DNA of 64,000 bases. Origin: Kordiimonas marina. Lineage in GTDB: Bacteria > Pseudomonadota > Alphaproteobacteria > Sphingomonadales > Kordiimonadaceae. A program made the translations under genes and the position numbers. The notes beneath the pieces are model-generated. The model ran no database searches. It had not been told where the DNA came from and saw only the letters and a program-made list of their open reading frames with translations. Shown piece after piece: positions 46,500 through 55,587 of the stretch (within the stretch, counting starts at the first letter, position 1; each line of letters starts with the position of its first letter). The DNA is taken from NCBI RefSeq assembly GCF_023006325.1, contig NZ_JAINDF010000001.1:364863-428862 (forward strand), read 5' to 3'.

Positions 46500-47384
46500 A
46501 TGGTGCCCCAAGCCGGACCGGATGTGAGCGAGATGACTGAGGCCGAACCGTTTGACGAGGAAAGCTGCCCCTGGAGCCTTGAGGATGATGTCAAACTCGT
46601 CCGCCAGGTGACCGAGGAAGCCGGGCGTATTGCGCTTTCCTACTTCGCGCGCGAGGTGAAGGCCTGGGACAAATCCCCCAACAACCCGGTTTCGGAAGCC
46701 GACCTCGCCGTCGACGAATTTCTGCGCACGACGCTGACCCAGAACCGCACCGGCTACGGCTGGCTGAGCGAGGAAACCGAAGACGCTTCCGAGCGCCTGC
46801 GCTGTGGCAGGCTTTGGATCGTCGACCCGATCGACGGCACCCGCGCCTTCCTGCGCGGCGGGGATGACTGGGGTGTTTCGGTCGCCCTGGTGCAGGACCA
46901 GAAGCCGGTGGTGGCCGCCTTTTATGCGCCGGTCAAAGACGCTTTCTATTTCGCCGAAGCCGGGCACGGGGCCACCAAGAACGGCAACCCCATTCAGGTG
47001 TCGGGCGAGACCGACCTGACCGCCGCCCGCATGATGGGCGACCCCTCAGCCTTCAAGTCCAAGAAAATCTGGCCGACCCCCTGGCCGGATAGCATGCACA
47101 CCGAACAGGCCAACTCGATCGCGCTCCGGCTGTGCCAAATCGCCGATGGGCAGTTTGACTGCTGCGTGACGCTCCGCCCCAAGAATGACTGGGACGTGGC
47201 GGCCGCGCACCTCATCCTCAATGAAGCGGGCGGCCATCTCAGCACCGCCGAGGGCCGCGAGCTGGTCTATAACCGCCAAAAACCGCTGCATGACCATATC
47301 CTCGGCTGCACGCCCGCGCTCCTCAAGGCGATCCATGAACGGGTCGACCCCGCGCTCGCTCAGTGGCGGCACCGGGCGGCCTGA
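46500..47384 (+). CDS. Inositol monophosphatase family protein (CysQ-like)
   Basis: A 294-residue Mg-dependent phosphatase. Motif 1, WIVDPIDGTRAFLRG, supplies Asp metal ligands; motif 2, KNDWDVAAAHLILNEAGG, is also present; EETED is the Glu-bearing segment. It could be a 3'(2'),5'-bisphosphate nucleotidase (CysQ) or a general inositol-type phosphatase. The N-terminal 25 residues lack homology, so the ATG at 46533 is an alternative start. It follows pmbA by 14 bp, an arrangement I recall from other alphaproteobacteria. Confidence 0.88.
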   Translation: MVPQAGPDVSEMTEAEPFDEESCPWSLEDDVKLVRQVTEEAGRIALSYFAREVKAWDKSPNNPVSEADLAVDEFLRTTLTQNRTGYGWLSEETEDASERLRCGRLWIVDPIDGTRAFLRGGDDWGVSVALVQDQKPVVAAFYAPVKDAFYFAEAGHGATKNGNPIQVSGETDLTAARMMGDPSAFKSKKIWPTPWPDSMHTEQANSIALRLCQIADGQFDCCVTLRPKNDWDVAAAHLILNEAGGHLSTAEGRELVYNRQKPLHDHILGCTPALLKAIHERVDPALAQWRHRAA

Positions 47385-47510
47385 GAACTTCCTTTTCTTT
47401 TTTGCCCTGTTTCAGGCAAAAAAATTCTGCTAAGTCCCGCGTTAACTTTCGTTTTCCTTTTTTGTGTCTCAATAGGGTTAACCCAGCCTCGTAGGAGGAA
47501 TAACCGCATA

Positions 47511-49619
47511 ATGTCAGGGTGGTGGAGGTATATCGGGATTGGCCTTTTCGGCCTGATGACGCTGCTGGCAGGCAGCGGCGCCCATGCCGATATCAGGCTC
47601 AGCGCCGAAGGCCGCCAGAAGGCGCTTGCGCTTTTGCCCGAACTGGTTGCGGCAGTCCCCGCCGATGCCCACCTGCGCATGACCGAGCTTGAAGCCAAGC
47701 TCGCACAGACCGCGGCTCCCAAGGGACGGGCCGAGCTTCTCAAGGAACTGATTTTCCACGCCATCGATATCGCCGAGGCCGCGCCGCTTGCCAAATACAC
47801 TGCCGAGGCACGCACGCTGGCCCCGAAAATCCGGGACAAGGAACTGCTGCTCTATGCCGACCTCGGCCAGGCGACCTGGCTGTCGCTTGAGGGCCAGCCG
47901 ATCGATGCCAAGACGCTGATCCTGAAAACGCGGGAGACTGCACAGAAGCAGGGCGACACGACCGGGGTCTTTTTCGCCGATGCCGTGATGGCGATCATCG
48001 GGCCGGACCTCGGCAATTTCCTCGAAGGCCTCAGCACCATGGCGCAGGGCGCGCTGACGCTGCCGGACACGCCGCGCGGCAATCGGATGCGGATGCTGGC
48101 TTACCTCACCCTCGCCTATACCTACACCAGCGTTGATGAGATCGACCCGATCGTCGACTATTACTCGAAGGCGCTGGCGCTCGCGGAGAAGGACCATATC
48201 GCCTTCGACCGGGAATCCGCACTGTTCAACCTTGCCTCCGTCCTCAACGACCTTGAGGAAACCGAGCTTGCCAAGAAATGCTATCTGGCGCTGCAGAAGG
48301 TCATCGACCAGACACAGAGGGTGCAGGGACGCTACTATGTGCTCTATGGCCTTGCCTGGATCGCCTATGACCAGGGCGACTATAAGGAGGCCATCCGGCT
48401 TTCGACCGATGCGCTTGACCATTTCGCCAGCGACCCGGCGTTCGATACCTCGCTGTTCGACCTGACAGCCATGAGCTACGCCCGCCTAGGTGATGTCGCG
48501 AACGCGCGCCGCTATTTCGAAAAAAGCCAGGCCTATTATGAAAGCCACCAGGACGTGCGCGCCAAAAGGCCGGACGCCGAGGGCCTATTGACCCGCGCCT
48601 ATATCCAGCGCGCCGAGGGCAAAACCGAAGACGCTTTCAAGACACTGGATGCCGCAAGACGCGCGCAGAACAAATCCCAGTATGAGCGTTTCAAGAACAG
48701 CGTGACAGACCTGCGTTCCAGCCTTGAAACCATGCTGGCGAAACAGCGCGCCGAACAGGAACTGAAGAAAGCCCGGGCCGATTATGACCGGCTGATCGTC
48801 ATCTTCTCGGTGCTCACCGCCCTTGGCGCGCTGATGCTGCTTGTCATGCAAAGGCGGCATACCCGGGCGCTCCGCCGCAGTATGCAGGAAGCCGAAATCG
48901 CCAACCAGTCCAAGTCCGAGTTCCTGGCGAACATGAGCCACGAGCTCAGGACGCCGCTCAACGCCATTCTCGGCTTTTCGGAAATGATGGCGCAGCATGT
49001 GTTCGGCAAGCTGGGGGCGCGGCAGTATGACGAATATATCGGCCATATCCACGACAGCGGCCGCCACCTTCTTGATATCATCAATGACATTCTGGACCTG
49101 TCCAAGGTCGAATCCGGGCGGCTGACGCTGAGGGAAGAAGAGATCGATATCGCGCCGGTCTTTGACGATGTGAAAACCTTGCTGGCCCAGCGCGCGAGTG
49201 AACGCGGCGTCAACCTGGAGACCGAGATCGGGCGGGACCTGCCGCTCCTTAAGGCCGACAGGCGGCTGATCAAGCAGATCCTGATCAACCTTCTTACCAA
49301 CTCGGTCAAGTTCACCGATGCTGGCGGCACCGTGCTGATGCGCGCGCGGCTCGATGAAAAAGGCGGGATCCGCCTGATGATCAACGACACCGGCCTTGGC
49401 ATGACCAAGAAAGAGCTGGAAATCGCGCTCACGCCCTTTGGGCAGGCGGGTACCACCACCACCCGCAGCCACGAGGGCACGGGCCTCGGCCTGCCACTGG
49501 TGAAAAGCCTGGTCGAGCTTCATGGCGGCCAGCTGATCATCCAGTCGGTCAAAGGCCAGGGCACCACGGTGACAGCCGTTTTCCCGGCAGACCGCACCGT
49601 CGGCTATAAGGCCGCCTAA
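47511..49619 (+). CDS. Sensor histidine kinase with periplasmic TPR-like domain
   Basis: This 702-residue membrane kinase begins with a signal/anchor helix (IGIGLFGLMTLLAGSGAHA), followed by a helical TPR-like region (about 30-400; QGRYYVLYGLAWIAYDQGDY and MSYARLGDVANARRYFEKSQ read as TPR units), a coiled coil, a transmembrane helix (about 428-446), then HisKA with His477 in MSHELRTPLNAIL and a HATPase domain (NLLTNSVKF, NDTGLGM, GTGLGLPLVKSL). The ATG follows AGGAGGAA. No response regulator is adjacent, so it is an orphan kinase. The TPR sensor suggests a protein or peptide signal in the periplasm; none is known. Confidence 0.9.
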   Translation: MSGWWRYIGIGLFGLMTLLAGSGAHADIRLSAEGRQKALALLPELVAAVPADAHLRMTELEAKLAQTAAPKGRAELLKELIFHAIDIAEAAPLAKYTAEARTLAPKIRDKELLLYADLGQATWLSLEGQPIDAKTLILKTRETAQKQGDTTGVFFADAVMAIIGPDLGNFLEGLSTMAQGALTLPDTPRGNRMRMLAYLTLAYTYTSVDEIDPIVDYYSKALALAEKDHIAFDRESALFNLASVLNDLEETELAKKCYLALQKVIDQTQRVQGRYYVLYGLAWIAYDQGDYKEAIRLSTDALDHFASDPAFDTSLFDLTAMSYARLGDVANARRYFEKSQAYYESHQDVRAKRPDAEGLLTRAYIQRAEGKTEDAFKTLDAARRAQNKSQYERFKNSVTDLRSSLETMLAKQRAEQELKKARADYDRLIVIFSVLTALGALMLLVMQRRHTRALRRSMQEAEIANQSKSEFLANMSHELRTPLNAILGFSEMMAQHVFGKLGARQYDEYIGHIHDSGRHLLDIINDILDLSKVESGRLTLREEEIDIAPVFDDVKTLLAQRASERGVNLETEIGRDLPLLKADRRLIKQILINLLTNSVKFTDAGGTVLMRARLDEKGGIRLMINDTGLGMTKKELEIALTPFGQAGTTTTRSHEGTGLGLPLVKSLVELHGGQLIIQSVKGQGTTVTAVFPADRTVGYKAA

Positions 49620-49629
49620 GCCCCAAAAG

Positions 49630-49659
49630 AAAACGGGCCAGCGATCGCCAGCCCGTTTT
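49630..49659. terminator. Intrinsic terminator between convergent kinase and TorF genes
   Basis: AAAACGGGC pairs with GCCCGTTTT around an inner CAGCGATCGCCA that can itself pair (GCGATCGC). A-run and T-run flank the stem, so it can end transcription from both sides. Confidence 0.85.
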
Positions 49660-49680
49660 GAATGCCTGCCGCCTGCGCGG

Positions 49681-50361
49681 TCAGAAATAATATTTGGCCC
49701 CGAAGGTGACAGCACCCTTGCCGAGGCGGCCGTCCAGGCTTGAATCCTCATACATGACGCTGAGCTCCAGGTCGCTGATGAAGGCCGAAAGCCCGACGCC
49801 CCAGTCCCACAGGTTGGAGCGCCCGCCACCCCGCATATCGTAACCGGCCCGGCTGACAAACGTCAGCTCCGGCACGTTCGGGATCGGCACTTCCAGGTTG
49901 GTGAAGGCATAAAGGCTGTTGTTGTCCGGCAGCGACCAGCGGCCGTCCGGCGCATAATTCAGCCCACCCCGGATGAAGGCGATGCCGAAATCGCGCGAAA
50001 CCGTGGCGCGGATGTCCGGATAGTAGCGGTCGCCACCCCCGTGGAAGCTATCCAGCTCCACCGACAGGTCATAGACATAGTCGCCCTTGTCGATACGGTA
50101 GCCGCCGAAGAATTTGGCGCGCACATCGCCACCGACCTGGTCATTGATACTGGCGCCGGTGACGCCGAAATAGAGGCCATTCTCATGGTAGGCGCCGATG
50201 GAGGCGACCACCGCCGGGTCCTTTTCGGAGAGCGCGATGCCGCGGTCCCGATAGTCGCTTACGCCACCGACATAGCCGTCGATGCTGAAGCCGCCGTCAT
50301 CGGCCATCGCTGGAAATGACAGGGCGGCCAGGGCCGTAGTGGCAAGCAGTAATGTCTTCAT
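49681..50361 (-). CDS. TorF family putative outer-membrane porin/beta-barrel
   Basis: A 226-residue protein with a signal peptide (KTLLLATTALAALSFPAMA, cleaved before DDGG) and alternating beta-strands ending in a C-terminal Phe, as in the TorF (gcw_chp, TIGR02001) family. The start segment GYVGGVSDYRDRGIALSEKDP is the family mark. Outer membrane location is likely; transported solute unknown. It overlaps the M23 gene stop by four bases (ATGA), so the two are coupled. Confidence 0.85.
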   Translation of the reverse strand: MKTLLLATTALAALSFPAMADDGGFSIDGYVGGVSDYRDRGIALSEKDPAVVASIGAYHENGLYFGVTGASINDQVGGDVRAKFFGGYRIDKGDYVYDLSVELDSFHGGGDRYYPDIRATVSRDFGIAFIRGGLNYAPDGRWSLPDNNSLYAFTNLEVPIPNVPELTFVSRAGYDMRGGGRSNLWDWGVGLSAFISDLELSVMYEDSSLDGRLGKGAVTFGAKYYF

Positions 50362-51185
50362 CGCGTCGTTACCTTCCCGTTTTTGTCTTTAAGGAGCAGT
50401 TCAGGATCTAGCCTGAGCGCCCCGATATTGATGCGCCAGTCCACATGCGGGCCGGTGGCGCGGCCGGTCATGCCGATGGTGCCGATGCGTTCGCCCCGCT
50501 TCACATGCTGGCCTTCCTTCACCTCCACCGTGTTCATATGGAACATGGTCGAGCTGACGCCGAAGCCGTGATCGATGATGACGATCCCGCCTTCGAGCAG
50601 GAAAGCAGGGTCAGCAAGCCTTACCACACCGGATTCCGGCGCCACAATCGGTGTCCCGACAGGCGCGGCGATATCGAGGCCATAGTGCGGGCTGCGCGGT
50701 TTGCCGTTCAGAATGCGCTGGCTGCCATAGAAGCCGGAGAAGCGCCCATGCGCGGGGATCGTGAAGCCATGCAGCCAATCAAGCGCATCGGTGAACACCA
50801 TGCGCGCCTTGACCACCCGCCCGGTTTCCACCTTGCGGCGGGCAAGCCATTCAGGCGGCATGGTCACGGTTTTGGGCGGCAGGCCGTTCACACGTTCGAC
50901 CGAAAACTTACGCTTCCTGATCTTCAGTGTCTTCGTCTGTTTCTTGCCGTCGGGCCCCATGACCACCAGATGGCTGACGTGGGCCGCATCCCGGCCGAAG
51001 CCGATGACGAAATTGCCCTTGGGGCCGACCATCACCGGATTGCCGTCCAGCACGACCTTGCTCCCGGGTGTGACCTGCCCCCAGGCCATGCCGCCTTGCG
51101 CGAGCGTACCATGGAGCGTCACCGCCCACGCGGGCAGCGCAGCCATAACAGCGAGACTGAGGCCGATAAAAATATGCTTCTTCAT
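50358..51185 (-). CDS. M23-family metallopeptidase-like protein with variant zinc motif
   Basis: A 275-residue secreted protein: signal peptide (KKHIFIGLSLAVMAALPAWA), a beta-rich N-terminal part, and a C-terminal peptidase M23 (LytM-type) domain (about 150-260) with SPHYGLDIAAPVGTP (His and Asp ligands) and GIVIIDHGFGVSS. The last motif is GPHVDWRIN where most M23 enzymes have HxH, so the third zinc ligand position holds Asp. Similar HLDWRMN forms occur in other proteobacterial M23 proteins as I recall, so it may still be active. The ATG at 51183-51185 follows AAGGGC; the longer frame is not used. It lies between xseA and torF on the same strand. Confidence 0.87.
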   Translation of the reverse strand: MKKHIFIGLSLAVMAALPAWAVTLHGTLAQGGMAWGQVTPGSKVVLDGNPVMVGPKGNFVIGFGRDAAHVSHLVVMGPDGKKQTKTLKIRKRKFSVERVNGLPPKTVTMPPEWLARRKVETGRVVKARMVFTDALDWLHGFTIPAHGRFSGFYGSQRILNGKPRSPHYGLDIAAPVGTPIVAPESGVVRLADPAFLLEGGIVIIDHGFGVSSTMFHMNTVEVKEGQHVKRGERIGTIGMTGRATGPHVDWRINIGALRLDPELLLKDKNGKVTTR

Positions 51186-51241
51186 AGCCCTTAGGGGAGC
51201 AACAGAAGCTGGCAAAATTGCGGCGAAGCGTGAACGGCTTA

Positions 51242-52723
51242 TCATAACAAGGTCCCCTGCCGGCCATCGTCCGGCTTGTCTTTCTTCTTGGGCTTGGCGG
51301 CGGGTTTCGGCTTAGGCGCGGGCTCTACCGCCTTGGGCGCGCGGGCCGGATCGGCCTGCCCTTCCAGCACTTCCATGGCAGTCGTTCCGTCAGCGAAACG
51401 AACATTCACCTGATCCCCCGTGCTGAGCGCGCCCGCACGGGAAACCGGCGTGCCGCCCGCGTCCGTCACCAGCGCATAGCCCCGATCCAGCACGCGGGTG
51501 TAGGAAAGGCTTTCCAGCATCCGGCCCGAGGCTTCGAGCCGCGAGCTGAGGTCGGCAAGGCGGCGGCTGTAAGCGGGCGTGACCCGGCGATCGAGCGATT
51601 TCAGCCGGTCGGCGCCGAAACTCGCCGCCTGGCGCAGGCGCCCGACGCTGAGGCCGCCCACCAGCCGGTTGAGCTTCGCGGCCTTGATTTGCGCCACCGC
51701 CATCAGGCCGCGCGGCAGACGCTCGGACAGTTCATCAAACCGCTGCTCGGCAAGGCCGAGGATATCCCGCGGGGTCGGCAAACCGCGCACAAGCCCGCGC
51801 AGGCGCTCGGCCCTGTCGCGCACCATGAGCCCGCGCTGAGTGGCGAGCCTGCGGCCAAAATCGGTCACGCTATAGAGAAGCTCTTCCCGAACCGGTACGG
51901 CCTTCTCGGCCGCGCCCGTCGGCGTCGGCGCCCGCAGGTCGGAAACATAATCGATCAGTGTGGTATCGGTTTCGTGGCCGACGGCGGAAATGAGCGGGAT
52001 GGTGCTGTCCGCGGCGGCGCGCACCACCACTTCTTCGTTGAAGCACCACAGGTCCTCGATCGAACCGCCACCGCGCGCGACGATCAGCACATCGGGCCGC
52101 GGCACATTCCCTGAGCCGTCGATGGCGTTGAAGCCTCGGATCGCCGCTGCGATCTGCTCGGCCGCGCCCTGCCCCTGCACCAGCACCGGCCAGACGATGA
52201 CATGACGCGGGAAACGATCATTCAACCGGTGGAGAATATCGCGGATCACCGCCCCGGTGGGTGAGGTCACAACACCGATCACCCTCGGCAGGAACGGGAT
52301 GCGCTTCTTGCGCTCCGGCGCAAACAGGCCCTCGGCGGCGAGCTTCTTCTTGCGTTCTTCCAGAAGCGCCATCAGGGCGCCTGCGCCCGCCGGTTCCATA
52401 TGGTCGACCACCATCTGGTATTTGGAGCGCGCGGGGTATGTGGTCAGCTTGCCAGTGGCGATAACCTCCAGCCCGTCTTCCGGCACGAAACCGAGGCGCG
52501 CGGCGACACCGCGCCAGCACACGCCGTCCATCACCGCGCTTTCGTCCTTGAGGCCAAAATAGACATGGCCGGAAGAAACCCGCTTCACGCCGGAAAGCTC
52601 AGCCCGCACCCGCACATAGCCGAACTGGTCCTCAACCGTGCGCTTTAAGGCGCCCGAGAGTTCCGAGACGGTATATTCATGGATGTTGGTGCCGAGCTCG
52701 CCACCGGTGTCCTTGTCGGTCAT
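51242..52723 (-). CDS. xseA: Exodeoxyribonuclease VII large subunit
   Basis: XseA is the catalytic subunit of ExoVII, degrading single-stranded DNA. The protein has 493 residues from the ATG at 52721-52723 (MTDKDTGGE), which follows AAGGAGAT. It has an N-terminal OB-fold (TVSELSGALKRTVEDQFGYVR..), the catalytic region with GVVTSPTGAVIRDIL, ARGGGSIEDLWCFN and SAVGHETDTTLIDY, a helical stalk, and a C-terminal Lys/Pro-rich tail (PKPKPAAKPKKKDKP) that is longer than usual. The small subunit xseB is not in the window. It diverges from purD. Confidence 0.95.
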   Translation of the reverse strand: MTDKDTGGELGTNIHEYTVSELSGALKRTVEDQFGYVRVRAELSGVKRVSSGHVYFGLKDESAVMDGVCWRGVAARLGFVPEDGLEVIATGKLTTYPARSKYQMVVDHMEPAGAGALMALLEERKKKLAAEGLFAPERKKRIPFLPRVIGVVTSPTGAVIRDILHRLNDRFPRHVIVWPVLVQGQGAAEQIAAAIRGFNAIDGSGNVPRPDVLIVARGGGSIEDLWCFNEEVVVRAAADSTIPLISAVGHETDTTLIDYVSDLRAPTPTGAAEKAVPVREELLYSVTDFGRRLATQRGLMVRDRAERLRGLVRGLPTPRDILGLAEQRFDELSERLPRGLMAVAQIKAAKLNRLVGGLSVGRLRQAASFGADRLKSLDRRVTPAYSRRLADLSSRLEASGRMLESLSYTRVLDRGYALVTDAGGTPVSRAGALSTGDQVNVRFADGTTAMEVLEGQADPARAPKAVEPAPKPKPAAKPKKKDKPDDGRQGTLL

Positions 52724-52838
52724 GCTGGCCTGATCTCCTTCATGCCTTTCTTTCCCGCCCATTCGGGCTTGAGTGATCTGGAACCTATGATACAAGGGGG
52801 CAGCCTTCAAGCAACCCTGAGCAACCCAGGTGAAAAAT

Positions 52839-54116
52839 ATGAATATTCTCGTCATTGGCTCCGGTGGCCGCGAACATGCCCTTTGTTGGAAAATTGCCCG
52901 GAGTCCCATGATCGGCAGCCTTTACTGCGCGCCGGGTAACGGCGGGATCGCTGACGTTGCCACCTGCCTCGACCTTGACGCCGCCGACCATGGCGCGGTG
53001 ATCGAGTTCTGCCAGAACCACGATATCGGCCTTGTGGTCGTAGGCCCCGAAGCGCCGCTGGTCGCAGGCCTTGTCGATGACCTGACCGCCGCGAACATCC
53101 TGGCGTTCGGCCCCACTAAGGGCGCCGCCCAGCTTGAAGGCTCCAAAGGCTTCACCAAGGATATGTGCGCTAAGTATGGTATCCCGACCGCCGCTTACGG
53201 CCGTTTTTCGGACGCCGAGAGCGCCAAGGCCTACACCCGCGAGCAAGGCGCGCCCATCGTCGTGAAAGCCGACGGCCTGGCTGCCGGCAAGGGCGTGATC
53301 ATCGCCCAGACGCTGGACGAAGCGCTTGAAGCGATCGACACCATCTTCGGCGGTGCCTTCGGCTCGGCCGGGGCTGAAGTGGTGATTGAGGAATTCATGG
53401 AAGGCGAGGAAGCCAGCTTCTTCGCGCTGGCGGACGGCACCCACACGCTGGCGCTTGCCACCGCCCAGGACCACAAAGCCGTGGGCGACGGCGACACCGG
53501 CCCCAACACCGGCGGCATGGGCGCCTATTCCCCCGCGCCCGTGATGACCGATGAAATGAATGCCCGGGTGATGGCTGAGATCATCGAGCCCACCGTGCGC
53601 GCCATGGCCGATATGGGCCACCCCTATAAGGGCGTGTTCTTCGCCGGCCTCATGATCACCAAGGACGGCCCCAAGCTCATCGAATATAACTGCCGCTTCG
53701 GCGACCCGGAGTGCCAGGTGCTGATGACCCGCATGACCAGCGACCTCGTGCCGCTCTTGATCGCGGCCGCTGAGGGCAACCTCAAAGGCAAGATGGCCGA
53801 ATGGTCCGATGACGCCGCGCTCACCGTCGTTATGGCGGCGGCAGGCTACCCCGGCTCCTACAAAAAAGGCACCGAGATCAAGGGCCTGGAGCGCGCGACC
53901 GATACCACCGGCGCCTATATCTTCCACGCAGGCACCAAGCGGGAAGATGGCCACCTGCTGGCAACCGGCGGCCGGGTCCTGAATGTCACCGCGCGCGGAA
54001 AGACCGTGACCGAAGCCCAGGAAAAAGCCTATGAGACGATCAAGCTGGTTGATTGGCCCGAAGGTTTCTGCCGCTCGGACATCGGCTGGCGCGCGGTCGA
54101 ACGCGAAAAGGCCTGA
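52839..54116 (+). CDS. purD: Phosphoribosylamine-glycine ligase (GAR synthetase)
   Basis: PurD joins glycine to phosphoribosylamine with ATP, step two of purine synthesis. The 425 residues show [14 protein letters not shown] at the start, [10 protein letters not shown], the ATP-grasp segments [14 protein letters not shown] and [14 protein letters not shown], and [15 protein letters not shown]. The ATG at 52839 is preferred over GTG at 52830 because AGGTGA lies in front of it. It stands alone, divergent from xseA and convergent with fumC. Confidence 0.97.
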   Translation: MNILVIGSGGREHALCWKIARSPMIGSLYCAPGNGGIADVATCLDLDAADHGAVIEFCQNHDIGLVVVGPEAPLVAGLVDDLTAANILAFGPTKGAAQLEGSKGFTKDMCAKYGIPTAAYGRFSDAESAKAYTREQGAPIVVKADGLAAGKGVIIAQTLDEALEAIDTIFGGAFGSAGAEVVIEEFMEGEEASFFALADGTHTLALATAQDHKAVGDGDTGPNTGGMGAYSPAPVMTDEMNARVMAEIIEPTVRAMADMGHPYKGVFFAGLMITKDGPKLIEYNCRFGDPECQVLMTRMTSDLVPLLIAAAEGNLKGKMAEWSDDAALTVVMAAAGYPGSYKKGTEIKGLERATDTTGAYIFHAGTKREDGHLLATGGRVLNVTARGKTVTEAQEKAYETIKLVDWPEGFCRSDIGWRAVEREKA

Positions 54117-54122
54117 CGCCCG

Positions 54123-55526
54123 CTACCCCCCTTTGGTCATGGCAAGCGGGTCGACCCACTTGTCATAATCGGCTGCGCTGAGCGCCTGTAGGGCGAGCGC
54201 AGCCTCCCTGAGGCCGGTTCCTTCATGGTCAGCCTTGAGGACGATTTCAGCAGTTTTGTCATAGCCGATATGCGGCACGAGGGCTGTCGCCACCATCAGG
54301 CTGTGGGCGACATTGGCGCTGAGGCGTGCCTCATCGGCCTTCAACCCCTTGAGGCAGCGTGCCGTGAAGCTTGCCATCGCCTGCCCCAACAGGATCACCG
54401 ATTGCAACACGGCATAGATGATTACCGGCTTATAGGCATTGAGCTGGAACTGTCCGCCCGCCGCCGCGTGGGTGACCGTGTCATGGTTGCCGAAGACGCG
54501 GACACACACCATGGTCATCGCCTCAGCCTGGCTGGGGTTCACCTTGCCCGCCATGATCGATGAGCCCGGCTCATTCTTCGGCAGGATCAGCTCCCCAAGC
54601 CCCGCGCGCGGGCCAGAGCCCAGAAGCCGGACATCGTTCGCAAGCTTATAAAGCACGGTCGCGAGCCCCGACAGAGCGGCGGAGACGCTGAACAGGTCCT
54701 GGTGCCCGGCGATCTTGGCGAACTTATTATCAGCGCTGGTGAAATTGAAGCCGCTGAGGGCGGACAGTTCACGCGCGAAAGCGGGACCGAAGTCCGCGGG
54801 CGCATTGAGCCCGGTCCCGACCGCCGTGCCGCCCTGCGGAACCGCCAACAGGCTGTTCAAGGCCCCGGAAAGCGTCTCTCTCGCCGCCCCCAACTGGGCG
54901 GAGAAAGCAGAAAATTCCTGGCCAAGCGTCATCGGGACTGCATCCTGCAAATGGGTGCGGCCAACTTTGACCAGCCCGGCGAACCGGCTGGCGCAGCCCT
55001 CCACCTCATGGATCAGATCATCGAGCGCCAAGGCCCCCGCGTCCCGCCATGCCATCAGGGCAGCCAGGTTCATCACCGTCGGGATCGTGTCGTTGGAGGA
55101 TTGCGCCATATTGACATGGTCGTTCGGGTGCACCGCCGCGTAGGACCCAAGCGCCGCGCCAAGGCTTTCCCCGGCCCGGTTCGCGATCACCTCATTGGCA
55201 TTCATGTTATATTGCGTGCCTGACCCGCTTTGCCACACCGGCAATGGGAAATGGTCATCCAGCTTACCGGCCACCACATCCGATGCCGCCAGCTCGATCG
55301 CTTTGGCGCGCTTGGCGTCTAGGGCGCCTGAGGCTGCATTGGCCCGCGCAGCCGCCTGTTTCTGCATCCCCAGCGCGCGGATAAAGACCGTGGGCATCAG
55401 CTCGGTCCCCGGTGGGAAATTGCGGCGGGCACGTTCTGTCTGCGCGCCCCAGTAACGGTCCACCGGCACGCGGACGGCGCCAAGGCTGTCCCTGTCTTCA
55501 CGGGTTTCGATCTGCTCGCGGGTCAT
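54123..55526 (-). CDS. fumC: Fumarate hydratase, class II
   Basis: FumC converts fumarate and malate in the TCA cycle. The 467 residues contain the signature GSSIMAGKVNPSQAE, WQSGSGTQYNMNANEVI, VHPNDHVNMAQSSND and KVGRTHLQDAVP. Length and motifs are normal for the heat-stable class II enzyme. The stop lies 6 bp from the purD stop, convergent. The ATG follows a GGGAGG site. Confidence 0.96.
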   Translation of the reverse strand: MTREQIETREDRDSLGAVRVPVDRYWGAQTERARRNFPPGTELMPTVFIRALGMQKQAAARANAASGALDAKRAKAIELAASDVVAGKLDDHFPLPVWQSGSGTQYNMNANEVIANRAGESLGAALGSYAAVHPNDHVNMAQSSNDTIPTVMNLAALMAWRDAGALALDDLIHEVEGCASRFAGLVKVGRTHLQDAVPMTLGQEFSAFSAQLGAARETLSGALNSLLAVPQGGTAVGTGLNAPADFGPAFARELSALSGFNFTSADNKFAKIAGHQDLFSVSAALSGLATVLYKLANDVRLLGSGPRAGLGELILPKNEPGSSIMAGKVNPSQAEAMTMVCVRVFGNHDTVTHAAAGGQFQLNAYKPVIIYAVLQSVILLGQAMASFTARCLKGLKADEARLSANVAHSLMVATALVPHIGYDKTAEIVLKADHEGTGLREAALALQALSAADYDKWVDPLAMTKGG

Positions 55527-55587
55527 GATGGCACCTCCCTGAAAAGAGGCCCTATTCCACCATAGATCGCAGGGGCTGGATAGGGGG

